From: Thereva unica
Taxonomy: Eukaryota > Arthropoda > Insecta > Diptera > Therevidae
Assembly (NCBI GenBank): GCA_949987705.1
Contig: CATLJY010000209.1
Span: 1-64,000, forward strand
Length of the DNA: 64,000 nt
Direction of reading: 5' to 3'
The translations under genes were made by a program, and so were the position numbers. The notes beneath the pieces were generated by a model. The model searched no databases and was not told the origin of the DNA. It saw nothing but the letters and a program-made list of their open reading frames with translations. Below, piece by piece: positions 32,785-43,479 of this stretch. Each line of letters begins with the position of its first letter. Within the stretch, counting starts at the first letter, position 1.

Positions 32785-32935
32785 GAGCCTGGCCAGGAAA
32801 AGTAGAGTCTTACCCCCCTGGTATCCGGGACACTGTGATATCGAGGGTAATAAGGCTGTAGATAAGCTCGATTGGGGGCATAAGATGCTGGTTGGTCTAG
32901 TCTAGTGCTCAGAATGCTGCTGTGGCATTTCATGG
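32785..32935 (+). pseudogene. LINE RNase H fragment
   Basis: The frame reads RVLPPWYPGHCDIEGNKAVD and KLDWGHKMLVGLV. This corresponds to the WVPGHSGIEGNExADELA motif of the RNase H domain of I/R1/LOA-type LINEs (family knowledge). Only about 35 codons are recognisable. It is on the opposite strand to the RNase H at 30.3 kb and differs in sequence, so it comes from another element. Confidence 0.6.
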
Positions 32936-32939
32936 GCTG

Positions 32940-34768
32940 GGTTAAAGGGGCACTGAACGAATTATTTTCCTTAAATCATATATTTTTTAAAAAATTTCAT
33001 CATTCCTAGAAAATATGCCTGGGGATGCTTCAAACGATGAACAGAATACCAGGGGAACAATTTAAAGAGGCCATTCAACTTGCAGAAACAATTTTGGGCC
33101 TGGTCTTATTCATTTTGTCGAGGGACTATGCATATGGGAACTAAACATATTTTCCAAAATAAAATGACCAACAATATTAATGGTTTACCACATTACCCGA
33201 TCTTGCTGCACTCGGGGCAAAAATCTGACTTCTACAAATTAGGAAAAATGATTATCTACAACAAAAATGAATCCTTCAGCACGAAACCAATAAAACACTT
33301 TGAATACAGAACGAAAGTGAATGATTCACTTTTAGATTACGATTGGATTAGAAACGCCCTGTCTTACTACACTTCTACTCAGAATTCCCTTGAACTCCCG
33401 GATTCTAATAATTGAATCTGACAAATTAATTCTCTATGCGGATTGAAAGACTTTCCCAGATTATTCCCTGCCCTGGCTGTACATAAATCTAGGAAGTTAG
33501 TGCTTCAACAGGATTAAGAAAATCAAGTTGATTAGCCTAACAAATTCTGGGCAGATTAATATTCGATTTAGTGAGAAACGAGTAAAGCTGAACGTATTAA
33601 GGTCGGCTCCTATCTCAGAAGGTCGATAATCCTCGTACACAATAATTCTCGTGTCAGAACCCTCCAGTGGATCATTTCTCTACGAAATCACATGGAAACA
33701 GTAGATTATTCACTGATAGCTGAAAAGGTCTTAGTTAGCTAGCTAGTCTGCAGGCACAGACGAAAAAGGATTTAATAAGCTGAAAGGGTTAGCTTTTTCT
33801 TGTCGCAGCTGTCATGTCATATGACAATTTCGTCTTGTGTTTATTTATGCAAAAGCAGTGATTCTGACGTTGGTGAAATGAGATACTGAATTGTTGATGG
33901 CGTGTTGCTTGCCATGTATAGTTCGTAATTAAAAGTCTTTCTACTTCAGCTGTGGGTAGATAAGAGGAGGATTTGCATTTTGTGCATTTAAAAATTGTAA
34001 TTGGTTTTTTTGTTGAACATTGTTGACGGGGGTAATTAACGAAACCAAATAGAAAGTCTCTTGTGTTTTATTTCAGAAACGAATTCCAACTGAGCTGTGG
34101 TGGATCCAAAATCAATATGTAGATTTAGTTTTTGTTAAAAAAGAAAAACTCTACTTGTTTTCTTCTTTTGGTATAGACATAATCATGTCTTCTAATATAT
34201 TGCCGAATGAAAATTATGATTTAATTTAAAGTGCAGTATTAAACCACAACATGGGTATAGGTTATAACGAGTTCTGTAATTTTCTATGACTATTTTATAG
34301 CTCTATAGCAACGGTATATCATTTAAAAGGATATCTGAAGGATGAAATTTTGGTTGTAGTTACATGACCAAATTTTCCATGTCATAGAGTTTAAATTGCA
34401 AGTTATGCAAGTAACCTGCGCTATTACAAAGCTTCAGGTTCAAGTTAAAATCAAGCTGCTAAACTTTAGCAATAAATACATGCTTGTGCTTCATTAGAAG
34501 TTGCTAAGCATCAGCGGTTGCTCAGGAAATGTGGTAAAAACATTTACTACACTATCGATTCACTTTTAGCAGCAAAATTATACCACAACGACAGGGAAAG
34601 GGATAATGTTTTCATGTTTTTCTTTGCAGTTATTGCTGTTGAAGGCTGTTTTGCTTTGTGGATTAATAACTGCTCACGATTATAGTGAAAGGTAGTTTCT
34701 TAATATAACTCATCGAATATTTTTCTACGTCAAGTGAATTTTTTTTATTATGAAAATTCAGAGAACTT
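32940..34768. other. no gene identified (about 1.8 kb)
   Basis: Includes a 111-codon plus-strand frame (33080-33415) without family resemblance. The rest is A/T-rich with short frames. No transposon border seen. Confidence 0.4.
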
Positions 34769-34772
34769 TTAA

Positions 34773-35499
34773 GGGGGGAGCCTGCTTTAGAGGCTTCAAA
34801 AAATCTATTTTTTTGAGGAATTTTTAGGGAAGGAAATAAATATTTAATTGAAACGAAACTTTCAGGTATTATTGTTATATATTTCAACATTTTTCTCAAA
34901 TTTTTTCATTAACATATATGTCATAATATGCCGGGTACAAGCATTTCGCCGAGGCGCCTCGAGCGTGCATGTGTCGTTTGGCGGGAAAGATAGGAACAAA
35001 ATTTAACGTCCTATCGAAACGAGACAAAATTGATTGTATTCAGGATTAAATTCTCTTCTACTTGAACCTAAAAAATCTAAAAAAAAGTGAGAAATTCAAC
35101 AATTTTTCGCAACTTAAAAAAAAAATTTTTTTTTGGAAAAAAAAATTTCACATTAGATTGTTTAAAAAGTGGGTTAATTATAACTTTTTTTTAAGGTTTT
35201 TTAGGTTCAAGTAGAAGAGAATTTAATCCTGAATACAATCAATTTTGTCTCGTTTCGATAGGACGTTAAATTTTGTTCCTATCTTTCCCGCCAAACGACA
35301 CATGCACGCTCGAGGCGCCTCGGCGAAATGCTTGTACCCGGCATATTATGACATATATGTTAATGAAAAAATTTGAGAAAAATGTTGAAATATATAACAA
35401 TAATACCTGAAAGTTTCGTTTCAATTAAATATTTATTTCCTTCCCTAAAAATTCCTCAAAAAAATAGATTTTTTGAAGCCTCTAAAGCAGGCTCCCCCG
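34773..35499. mobile_element. 727-bp palindromic element flanked by TTAA
   Basis: Two 303-bp arms (34773-35075 and 35197-35499) are near-perfect inverted copies around a ~120 bp A/T-rich centre. Ends are GGGGGGAGCC and, on the complement, CGGGGGAGCC. TTAA lies at both borders (34769-34772 and 35500-35503), the target duplication of piggyBac-type elements (family knowledge). The very high arm identity suggests recent origin, gene conversion or selection. There is no transposase. Chapaev-type or other TTAA users remain possible because the end does not start with CCC. Confidence 0.85.
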
Positions 35500-35619
35500 T
35501 TAATAAAATCTTTAAATTTTAGTTTGAAAATTTCGAGCAGTTCAAGCAGTCCGACCTACAAAAATCAGGTATAGGAGTGTAGTCAATAGCAAGTGGCCGC
35601 GGTTGGACTCTCACTAAAA

Positions 35620-35830
35620 CAAAAAGAAGAAGTATACACAAGGACCTAAAGAATCAACGGTTATCAGTTACCGGGGCTCGAGACGTCGCCAAAAACTGTC
35701 AAGAATGGAAACGAATCGTGAATAGAGTTTGAGACCTAGCGGCACCGACAGCAGCGTATCCGTTGCGGGGATGCCCCGCTCGGACCGCCAGCTAACGGAT
35801 CAAAGCGGCCAGCTAACGGACCCAAGGCAT
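35620..35830 (+). pseudogene. RTE-type LINE C-terminus and 3' end
   Basis: Reads LKNQRLSVTGARDVAKNCQE, then WKRIVNRV and stop, matching the tail at 32660-32760. Then follows CAGCGTATCCGTTGCGGGGA and a 3' repeat GCCAGCTAACGGA(T/C)C present twice (35789 and 35808). RTE elements commonly end in such short repeats (family knowledge). The non-coding block recurs on the minus strand at 59037-59094. Confidence 0.65.
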
Positions 35831-35879
35831 TTTAGGGTGAGTTCCTGTTTTGAATCACAGGCTTCATTGCGGTTTAATA

Positions 35880-36900
35880 CAACTACGATTGTCAATTGAA
35901 GGTCTCTATTATGTATTGTCAAAAGTGCCAAGAGTTCGGGAATACTGACTGTTGAAGGTTGTTCCACAGTCGAGCTGTTCCCGAAAAGAACGAATTTCTA
36001 AACTGATGTGTGCGTGAAAACAAGGGCTGTAGATAGTGAGGATGAGCCGAAAGGGCTAGTCTTGTGTTGCGGGAAAAACAATGCCGTGGAGGCAGGGGGT
36101 TATATATTTCGGAACAGTCGTTATGGTAGATGCAATAGAATTTCACCAGAGCCGCTACATTCCTGCGGTGGCTTAATGAATCAATTGCGGAACTTAATGA
36201 ATCAATGGAGGATGCTTTGATTTGCCTGATTGTGTTTTGCAGGCGTTTCTCAACCTGATCTACTCGCGTCAGGATGATTCGCTCAGGCAATGCCTGTATT
36301 CTCTATTGGCAGTTTCTTTGGGTTTGATTGCGCTTATGCACTCTGGATTAAACCATCTATGCGGTCTGGGCCGGATGGATTTGGAAGAATGAGGAATTCG
36401 CCTGTCAATATGATTTTTGTGATGCAGAGAGCGGGAAAATTGGCATCGCGATTCTGAAAACACAGATTCCAGTCTGCAGCTTGAAAGAAGAGAATAAGCC
36501 CCAGCCAATTGGCTTTCCATGAACCCCAACAGTTTTTCTAGGAGCTGGTATGGTTGAGATGGATGATTGGTATGGAAAGCTTGCGTTGACCAGACAGTGG
36601 TCTGAGTTGCCTAGAGGTGAATCAACTTCGATGGAGTATCGCGAGGTAAGAAAAATATCAAGGAGATGGTCCCCTTGGTCTACAGCGTCAGGAAGTCGTA
36701 TAGGGCAGTTAACCAATTGATGTAGGTTATTAGTCTCTGCAAAGAGCTCGGTTTCCCGGCCAGAAACATCGGTGGCGTTTCAGTAATTAAGCCATTTGTG
36801 TTGTGAACGTTGAAATCGCGCGCAACAATGATTTCACACTCCGGAAAGGATAAGAATTCGGAGATACATACGTTCGGAGATAGGGTCAAGTGCTAATGAA
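35880..36900 (-). pseudogene. internally deleted copy of the 22-25 kb LINE
   Basis: From 36889 down, the minus strand gives endonuclease pieces FPECEIIVARDFNVHN (GD changed to RD), then DSPLGNSDHCLVNASFPYQS, then the linker PRPHRWFNPECISAIKPKET. The frame then jumps at about 36280-36260 from the linker (CLSE) straight to the C-terminal domain VDQVEKRLQNTI, and on to SHRRNVAALVKFY and RLWNNLQQSVFPNS. The whole RT palm is therefore missing in one clean deletion of about 1.4 kb relative to the 22-25 kb copy. Several frameshifts are also present. Confidence 0.8.
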
Positions 36901-37279
36901 GAGGCTTTATTATTTATATTAGGGCTCTTCTATAGAAGACAGAAGAAAATGACGTGCTTATGAAGTAAAATTTTAAGACCGAGCTGGTTGAAATCAGGCG
37001 ATGTACTGTTATATATTTTCTGAAAAGCTACATTTTTCCTAATATATGGCGACTTCCCTATGGCGGGAGAGAATATGCACTAAAGTTACCCGGAAACCTG
37101 GTAATGATCCAAGACGTGATTAGGTAAAATTTGGGTTTCACTTAGCGCGAAAATTGGGCGAGAATACGCGTGGATATATGGCACAACACAGAATGGAAAT
37201 TTGTTTGGAGTCCTCGGATGTTGGCAAAGGCGATACAAAAGTTTTTATATCGTGGCTTCGCTTGCGCAAGGTTACAGTC

Positions 37280-37500
37280 CTCAGTCGAAACCGGCGAAAC
37301 GGAGGGCTGCCACATTCCTAAGGTGCTTTAAGAAGTCTATGGAGGAGCAAAAAGTGCTATCGCCAAAGAGTTTGATGGCGTGGTTTTGCACCTTGTCCAG
37401 CCAAGCCAAGATGGTTTTTAGGGTGCTAGCCTAGATATACGAATTGTAGTCAGGGCGGCACCAAATGTAGGGCTTGTAGAATAGAAGCCAGGGCAGCTTT
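37280..37500 (-). pseudogene. thumb fragment of the 22-25 kb LINE family
   Basis: The minus strand reads TILAWLDKVQNHAIKLFGDS, then SSIDFLKHLRNVAALRF. It is homologous to TLAWLDKVQKRALKLIDD and SHRRNVAALTKFY at 25120-25240. It lies 400 bp beyond the internally deleted copy in the same orientation but overlaps it in content, so it is a separate fragment. Confidence 0.7.
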
Positions 37501-37691
37501 GAACCTAGCTCTTAAAGATATCAGTTTTTGTTCAGACATCAAAGCTTATAAAGGGAGACATCGGTTAGCTGGGTTGTCCAACCCATGAAGAATGCTATTA
37601 AAACGAAATGGATGATCGGTAGCCTAATTCCAGTTCTCGAATAAACAACTTGAAGAGGATACACAAAAGATCAAAATCTAAATACAAATGA

Positions 37692-37758
37692 CAGCCTCGG
37701 TACCCTAGTAATTACACCACCGCAGTGGCCTGTGGTTCAATTCGAACCCGCGTCATAT
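37692..37758 (+). repeat. degenerate tRNA-like SINE head
   Basis: CAGCCTCGGTACCCTAGTAA and GGTTCAATTCGAACCCGCG align with the SINE head at 10703, with a damaged B box. It ends 25 bp before the target duplication of the hAT element at 37790. Confidence 0.4.
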
Positions 37759-38004
37759 TCCTTCTTCTTCGCACAAGTGTTATCTAGATCAGTGATTCTC
37801 AACCTTTTTTTTTGTTGCGGCACACTTTTAAAAATTTCAAAATTTTGGCGGCACACTAACAATACAATAAATTTAAAAGAATTTTACTTACAGACCGTCA
37901 GCTAGTGAAAGATTTAGGTGCCCCATTTTCTCATGCTAGCCTCGAAGAGGGTAGAAAGGTAGATCGATGTTGAGTTGGAAAAAGTCAAATTAAGGTGTTG
38001 GGTT

Positions 38005-38322
38005 TAACGTAACGTAACGTATTTTTCGTAACAGAAATAAGAGGCGTATCTCTCCCATCCATATTTTCACGCCAATATGTTTATAGGAATGGTAACGATG
38101 AATGTTTTCACACTTTCGATGGGCTTGTATTAGAAAATCAGTCAAATTCTCGATTAATTATGACGCCCTTCTTTCCATCCCTTAGCCATCAATTATACTC
38201 AAGCCTTCACTTTTTGGGAGTCAGTTTCCATTCAAAAATCATGTGTAAACTTTGCTAGCGTGAAAATATGGGCAGAATACGCCTCTTATTTCTGTTACGA
38301 AAAATACGTTACGTTACGTTAT
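38005..38322. mobile_element. 318-bp palindromic-ended MITE
   Basis: TAACGTAACGTAACGTATTT followed by TTCGTAACAGAAATAAGAGG CGTAT on the left is complemented exactly by the right end (38271-38322). Arms are about 50 bp with further partial pairing inside (CCATATTTTCACG with CGTGAAAATATGG). It is nested in the hAT element. Target duplication could be TA but is not certain. Confidence 0.75.
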
Positions 38323-38555
38323 CCCCAGGAGCGGCACCTTAATGAGAACTCCATGTAGCGCAAATGAGGGGCATTCCGAAATAGTTTTCTCAAAAATACC
38401 ACTCAAAAAAAAAAAAAAAACCAGCGATTCTGAAGTGAGGTATGCATTATCAGTTTTTTATAATGGCCCTAGTAGGCAAACCTTATTTCAAATTAAGTGG
38501 GGCGAAATCTGCCTTACATATTCAGAAAAAGTTTCGAAAACCTTCAAAAAAATAC

Positions 38556-38880
38556 CCCGGCTTCACCGACTGAGCAAGCAAATTGGCGAACTGAACTTCT
38601 AACTCAGTTCAGTTCGCATATAGTTTAAACATATTCAACTGAGGAAAAACAAACCTCAGTTCGCACAATGGGTCCCGAACTGAAGTTGAATGCAAAAGCT
38701 CGCTCAAAAGACGGTAATTAACTAGAATAGTGGAATGCCATTCCAGTGGGCTCTCGCATTTCTGATTTCTGGCGGAAAAGCAACAATTTGCACGAACTGA
38801 ACATAAACTGGACTTTAGCCGGTGAAGCTACTTACGCGGATTGAACTGAACATTATTGAACTAAGGTCGGTGAAGCCGGG
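38556..38880. mobile_element. 325-bp MITE, CCCGGCTTCACCGAC family
   Basis: CCCGGCTTCACCGAC and GTCGGTGAAGCCGGG are perfect inverted ends. The interior is built of repeated GAACTGAA/TTCAGTTC blocks on both sides. It is nested in the hAT element. A diverged copy lies at 19047-19371. Confidence 0.75.
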
Positions 38881-39194
38881 CCATTAAGCTTTAGTTTAAC
38901 TCATACAAAGCTTTAGTTTTTGTTGATGTATTGCTTCATGTTTCTGGCATTTATGTTGGTGGTGACCGGGAAGGGTATCATTTAACATACTCAATAGACC
39001 GGTTCTGGTTCGATTACAAAGGCTAAGCAGCATTGGACGTAATATAGGGCAATCTAATCGGGGTCCATATGGGGCGGTCGGGCTAGGCTCATATGGGCCC
39101 CTCCCAAAATGTTATTCGGACATAACCCCATAACCAAAGAATTTAAAACCAACTCGTAATTCAATTGACCGAATAATATTTTAACGGTTACCTA

Positions 39195-39690
39195 TTCGCG
39201 TGCTCCCCACCTACAATGATTATGCTCCGCCGCCCCTGTTCGCTAGCAGTATTCTTCTTTTAATTTTCGACGTAATGTTGTGGTCTTTGCTCCTCTTTGA
39301 TGATGCTTTGCCTAACGCTACATCTGCTTCCTTCGCTGCAGTCATTGACCTGCCTATGACGTCTATATCATCTGCATATGCCATTAGCTAAATAGACTTG
39401 TTTAGAATTGTCCCTCTAGTTTCAATACGTTCCTACCAGGACGTTTTGCTAATAAGATGTTAAACAGTAAGCAGGATAGTATCCTTACCTGAGGCCTCTG
39501 TTCGCACCGAAAAATTGCTCCGTATTCTCACTCCGTTTATCATTCGATGAAGTTTTAGTGATTTGAATTAATTGGTCTGGAAAGTTCAGTTCCACCATTG
39601 CTTCGTAGACTTTTGAACGTAGCGCAAGATCATATTCTGTCTTAAACTCAATGAAAAAGTGTTAAACTCTTAATATTAAACTGTTTCGTC
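39195..39690 (-). pseudogene. LINE reverse transcriptase fragment inside hAT element
   Basis: The minus strand reads FIEFKTEYDLALRSKVYEAM, then VELNFPDQLIQITKTSS (motif A region), then a RGLRQG motif, and MAYADDIDVIGRSMTAAKEA with motif C intact (about 39385-39325). It resembles the RT of the LINE at 48.7-50.1 kb. Stops and frameshifts are present between the blocks. Whether it inserted into the element or was captured by it cannot be told; no poly(A) or 3' end is visible. Confidence 0.7.
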
Positions 39691-40007
39691 TTTTCAATTA
39701 TCTGTCTTAATGCGAATATGTGATCGGTTGTGGACTTTTGTTTCCTGAATTTGGCGTCACACTTCAGGAATTTGGCGGCACACAAAAGTGCCGCGGCACA
39801 TAGGTTGAGAATCACTGATCTAGATAATACTTCTTATTCCATGTCATGGCATGTCTCTCGCTAGCCCTGTCGGTTGTGACTCACTTGGCTGTTAAAAAAT
39901 GGATGCACTCGAATAACACCCAGTAGTGCAAAAGCGAAGCTCACTACCTTCTCCTTATGCATCCACCAGACTACCCTTAACCTTTCCTATTTTTTTTCTA
40001 TTTTCAG

Positions 40008-40107
40008 GTCAAGCTTACTACTAGACATTGCACCATGAGTTGAACGACATGACGGTCTAGTGGTACAAAAGGTGATTCCTGAGCTTGACCATGCCACATA
40101 AAAAAAA
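40008..40107 (+). mobile_element. very short 3' end of the 22-25 kb LINE family
   Basis: From AAGCTTACTACTAGACATTG to CCACATAAAAAAA it matches the 3' ends at 25549 and 27580. Only about 100 bp remain, preceded by a T-rich stretch. It is a severe 5' truncation. Confidence 0.75.
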
Positions 40108-42334
40108 TGGCTGGGGGCTCGATTTATGTTGAAGTCGATTCAAATTCTACTTGAGATTATCTCTAAAAACGTATAAATTTCGTTTGAGCAATTCAAATAG
40201 CTCGCCAATTTGTGGAAACCACTCTGTAAATAGGGAGAAATCGCTGACACGCACTTCTTTTTGTCGACCAATAGGTTAAAAGCTTTGTTAATAACATAGA
40301 ATTATCGTGCCTAAAGGAACATTTATGATTGATTACGACTGCTCGGTTATCGGCCTGTGCTGATTAAAACGTTTCTCCAATTTTGCGCTGCTCAATTATG
40401 CAAAACTATACAAATAACAATCGAGCTTTGTTCTAGCAAATTTTCTTGGCATTTCCTAGAAAACAAAACAGATTAGCCATGTTAATTGGTTGCCTGTGTT
40501 CCTTTACCCAGAAGAGTAGAGAAATCAATCGATAAGAACGACGCAAAATTTGTCACAAGAAATCGGCTGAGTCTAATGAAGCCAATTTATTAGCGGAAAT
40601 CCTCTCCGCCTGCCAAAAAATTCCGCTTTGATTTTATCCCACATTTATTTACTGCCTACCATCCTGCATGATTGCGGCTTATGCATTAAGTAACCATAAT
40701 TAAATTAGAGTTAATTAGAACAGCCCCGATTATGTTTAAGTCCATGAATTCCGTTGTGGTTAGTTGTAGGGCAGGAAAACGCTTGCCTAAAATGCTTTCA
40801 GTCAGGCAAAGTAAAAAGCATAAAATACGGAGCATGTTTTTGGGACCATCCGGGGGGGAAATTAAATTCACTTTTATATGGGTATTTTTTTGTGGTTAAA
40901 TTTTGCTGGTCCGGTCCTTTTTGGTGATTTGGCAATAGCTGAAAGATTTATTACTCAAAACGGGAAAAAGATCCTTTTCATTGGATCAAAGGGATCGAGT
41001 TTCCATTCAGAGTGTGCATACCCTTTTCCTTACTTTGACAGAGCCATCAATAATTCTGTACAAAGTTAAAGGGATATTTCTAAAATCAGGGCCCTATTTA
41101 GTGAATTGATTTAACCATCCAGAAAGGACTAGAGAAAGGTAGAGGAGATTGGAAGCATCTGCCTTGAAAAACTTGGGTAATTTATTTCCCATATATACGA
41201 CTTCGAAAAATGTTGTAAAAAAAAAACGGAATAAAAATGGCGAATGGAAAACATGTTCTCGAATGTTGGTGAGCCCTGGAATTATGACTTGCAGTTATCC
41301 ATAAAATTTATGCTAGCTGCATCCGGATCTGAAAGTTTTGCGGTGGTGGTGCATTCTTTATGCTTGCACCGAAAAAGGAATGCTGTGAGAAGGAAAATTT
41401 GATGATGCATCGTAAAAGCTATTCGGGAATATGACAGAGCAGTGTTGGCGTCAGAAAAATACGATATACTGAGCATGAAATATCGCGATATCTTTGTATG
41501 GCTGTAAAGTTTGATAAAAATTCTCTTTTGTGTTTTCTGCTGAAAAGGAGAATTTTAACGATTATTCCTTTAAGTGTAAATATATGTATACTTCGAACTG
41601 GTTACAGTGCTTTTCCATCTTTATTGAAAATCGTTACGGCGTTGATTTAGGACTTTAGGAACTTAGGAACTTTTAAATTTTGGTATTATGCGAAATTGTT
41701 ATGGCTCGTATAAGATTCTATCTATGGAATGTTTTTAAAACATGAAACGATATTGAGTCGTACCAGGGCCGGCGTTTGGGTTTTTTGCGCCTGGTGCACT
41801 ATGCCATATTGCACCCCATAAGCTGTTCATTTTTGAACGCAGTGAAGTACATTGGAAAAAGACGCAAACACTCGCTAAATAGGATAAATAATTTTCATAC
41901 TTTGGGCAAAATTTATCGTTGCACCATAATAATTCGTATAACATAGAAAAGATTACATAGAAAGTTTCACTTGGGTCAACATCCAACCAGCGAAAGTCTG
42001 GTTAAAACGTCGTTTTGCAGAGAAGAGAGTTGATAGTCACTGAATTTTTGAATCAACTTTTTGACAGCTGTGTATTTGTTGTTTTTTGTCTATCCTTTAC
42101 TAGGGCAAGAAAATAATAATAGGACCAGGGAGAATTAAGATTAAAAACCACACCAACAAGCTAAAGCATTCTAACGCAGCGGTCGGCGACTCAAATGTAT
42201 TGGCGTGTCACAAAACAGATAATTAAAACTATTGCACATTAATCGTGCCACAAAAACAAACTATTTTACATGAAACTAGTTTTACTTGTGCAGTAGGAAC
42301 TTTTGACAAAGCAACTTTAGGGGACTTATTTACA
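40108..42334. other. no gene identified; two single-ended hAT-like termini
   Basis: Short frames only. CAGGGCCGGCGTTTGGG at 41764 and CAGCGGTCGGCGACTCAAAT at 42178 look like hAT-type left ends, but no matching right ends or duplications were found. Confidence 0.35.
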
Positions 42335-42700
42335 AACAGACCACCGGCAGGTACAGCCCAATGAAGGCCATAAACTACTCAGTCTGACTGAGGGATGAGG
42401 AATTGAGGCATCCGCCTGACACTGGAGGTGACCTCATGATTCCCTAGGATGATGATGAAAAAATCTGATGCAAGGGCAAAAATCGTCGTGGCTTCAGCGA
42501 AAATTTCAGACTATATAGAAGTTCAGATCTTCAGGCCAGGACTGACGATTGATACAAACAGACATAAAGATTTTTGTCAGTTTTCTTGGACTGCAAGCAC
42601 CATCCAGTTGGCGGGCAGTGAATGAGTGGTTATACTAGGCCTCAAGTTGAAAAATCTTAAGGCTACGGCCTGCCGGCGGCCTGTATGAGAATGGGGTCTT
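42335..42700 (+). repeat. dispersed repeat 'R1', copy B
   Basis: Has ACTCAGTCTGACTGAGGGAT, CATGATTCCCTA, AGAAGTTCAGATCTTCAGGC, CAGTTGGCGGGCAGTGA and GGCTACGGCCTGCCGGCG in the same order as copies A and C, but is compact because it lacks the insertions. CAGTCTGACTG forms a small hairpin. Confidence 0.65.
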
Positions 42701-43054
42701 TATATTAACATTCAAGAGTCTTGGTGTCTTTATATCAACGTTCCCTGCAAAACATTACGAGTCGAGATGGAATCGAAATCAAGTCGCGAAATCTTCGAAA
42801 AGACTTCGAGGCGAGAGTCGAAATGAAATTGATTTGTAAAAAATTTAATCTTGTATACACATATGTGGGAGAAAGATGGCCTACGCTGGTGTTCATTCGT
42901 ATTCGTATAGCCAGCGTACGGAAATCGATTGTTCCTGATCTTACCCTTGCAAATGCCCTGCTGTCAGATCGAAGCAATATTCAGCTTCACTTCAACAACG
43001 TCTCTTTCCATTTAGATGACTTTCTGCTATGATAAAAATTCAGCTGACATCCCT
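42701..43054. other. no gene identified
   Basis: Starts with a short direct repeat (GTCTTTATATTAACATTC at 42695 and GTCTTTATATCAACGTTC at 42725). Overlapping frames are present on both strands, none recognisable. Confidence 0.35.
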
Positions 43055-43474
43055 CTATGCCAGAACAGACCCGTCCTGCACCCAACTGATGAAGATTCCA
43101 TTACTGTTGCTCCATTCAGTCACCTTCGGCGCTTCTGGCTGGGGGTGGTTTCTTTGTGTGTCCACGTCAACTTGTGAGCCATTCACTCCCCTGTCCACCT
43201 CATATAAAAACACGTCGCCCAGATTTCGCGAATTCAACCTCCGCACCTGTATAGTCAATGCAAACTTTTTGTCCATTGCCATTAAAGCTTCTCTGCAGGT
43301 TGCCGACACCTGGGCCAGATGAATCCTTGTTATTATTCTGGCAGAAAGGATGTGGGATAGGACGTGGCATACGGAAAAATGTTTTCTGGGTGAAATCGTG
43401 GCTCTGAAAAGCACCCGGGACATGCAGGATACAGCGACGTTTGGACTACGAATTCGTAGAGGTTTCACAACCAT
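43055..43474 (-). CDS. 139-aa ORF, possible Tudor-like segment
   Basis: An open minus-strand frame of 139 codons. Its middle, ATCREALMAMDKKFALTIQV, RRLNSRNLGDVFLYEVDRGV, has the pattern of the outer beta strands and helix that close an extended Tudor domain (charged helix, KxLxxxV, YDVxLYD, IN). It is followed by APKVTEWSNSNGIFISWVQD, like the first strand of a next Tudor repeat. This is a resemblance by eye only. The frame ends 12 codons later, and the next expected strands are not found in frame. It may be an exon or gene fragment of a multi-Tudor protein, a pseudogene, or chance. Confidence 0.25.
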   Translation of the reverse strand: MVVKPLRIRSPNVAVSCMSRVLFRATISPRKHFSVCHVLSHILSARIITRIHLAQVSATCREALMAMDKKFALTIQVRRLNSRNLGDVFLYEVDRGVNGSQVDVDTQRNHPQPEAPKVTEWSNSNGIFISWVQDGSVLA

Positions 43475-43479
43475 GCAAC

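Larger units (their letters stand above)
37790..39817. mobile_element. hAT element, 2.03 kb, non-autonomous
   Basis: The ends CAGTGATTCTCAACC and GGTTGAGAATCACTG are perfect inverted repeats flanked by the 8-bp duplication ATCTAGAT (37782-37789 and 39818-39825). The subterminal motif GCGGCACAC occurs at both ends. CAGYGRTTCTCAAC termini are seen in hAT elements of the Charlie/Buster/SPIN type (family knowledge). No transposase is present. The interior holds two inverted-repeat elements (38005-38322, 38556-38880) and a minus-strand RT fragment (39195-39690). Confidence 0.9.

Noticed and set aside
33080..33415. 111-codon ORF as a gene
   Set aside because: No recognisable motif or coding-like features beyond the absence of stops.
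41764..41990. hAT element starting CAGGGCCGGCGTTTGGG
   Set aside because: Only one plausible end; no matching right end or 8-bp duplication was found.
42178..42330. hAT element starting CAGCGGTCGGCGACTC
   Set aside because: Single end only, no partner or duplication.
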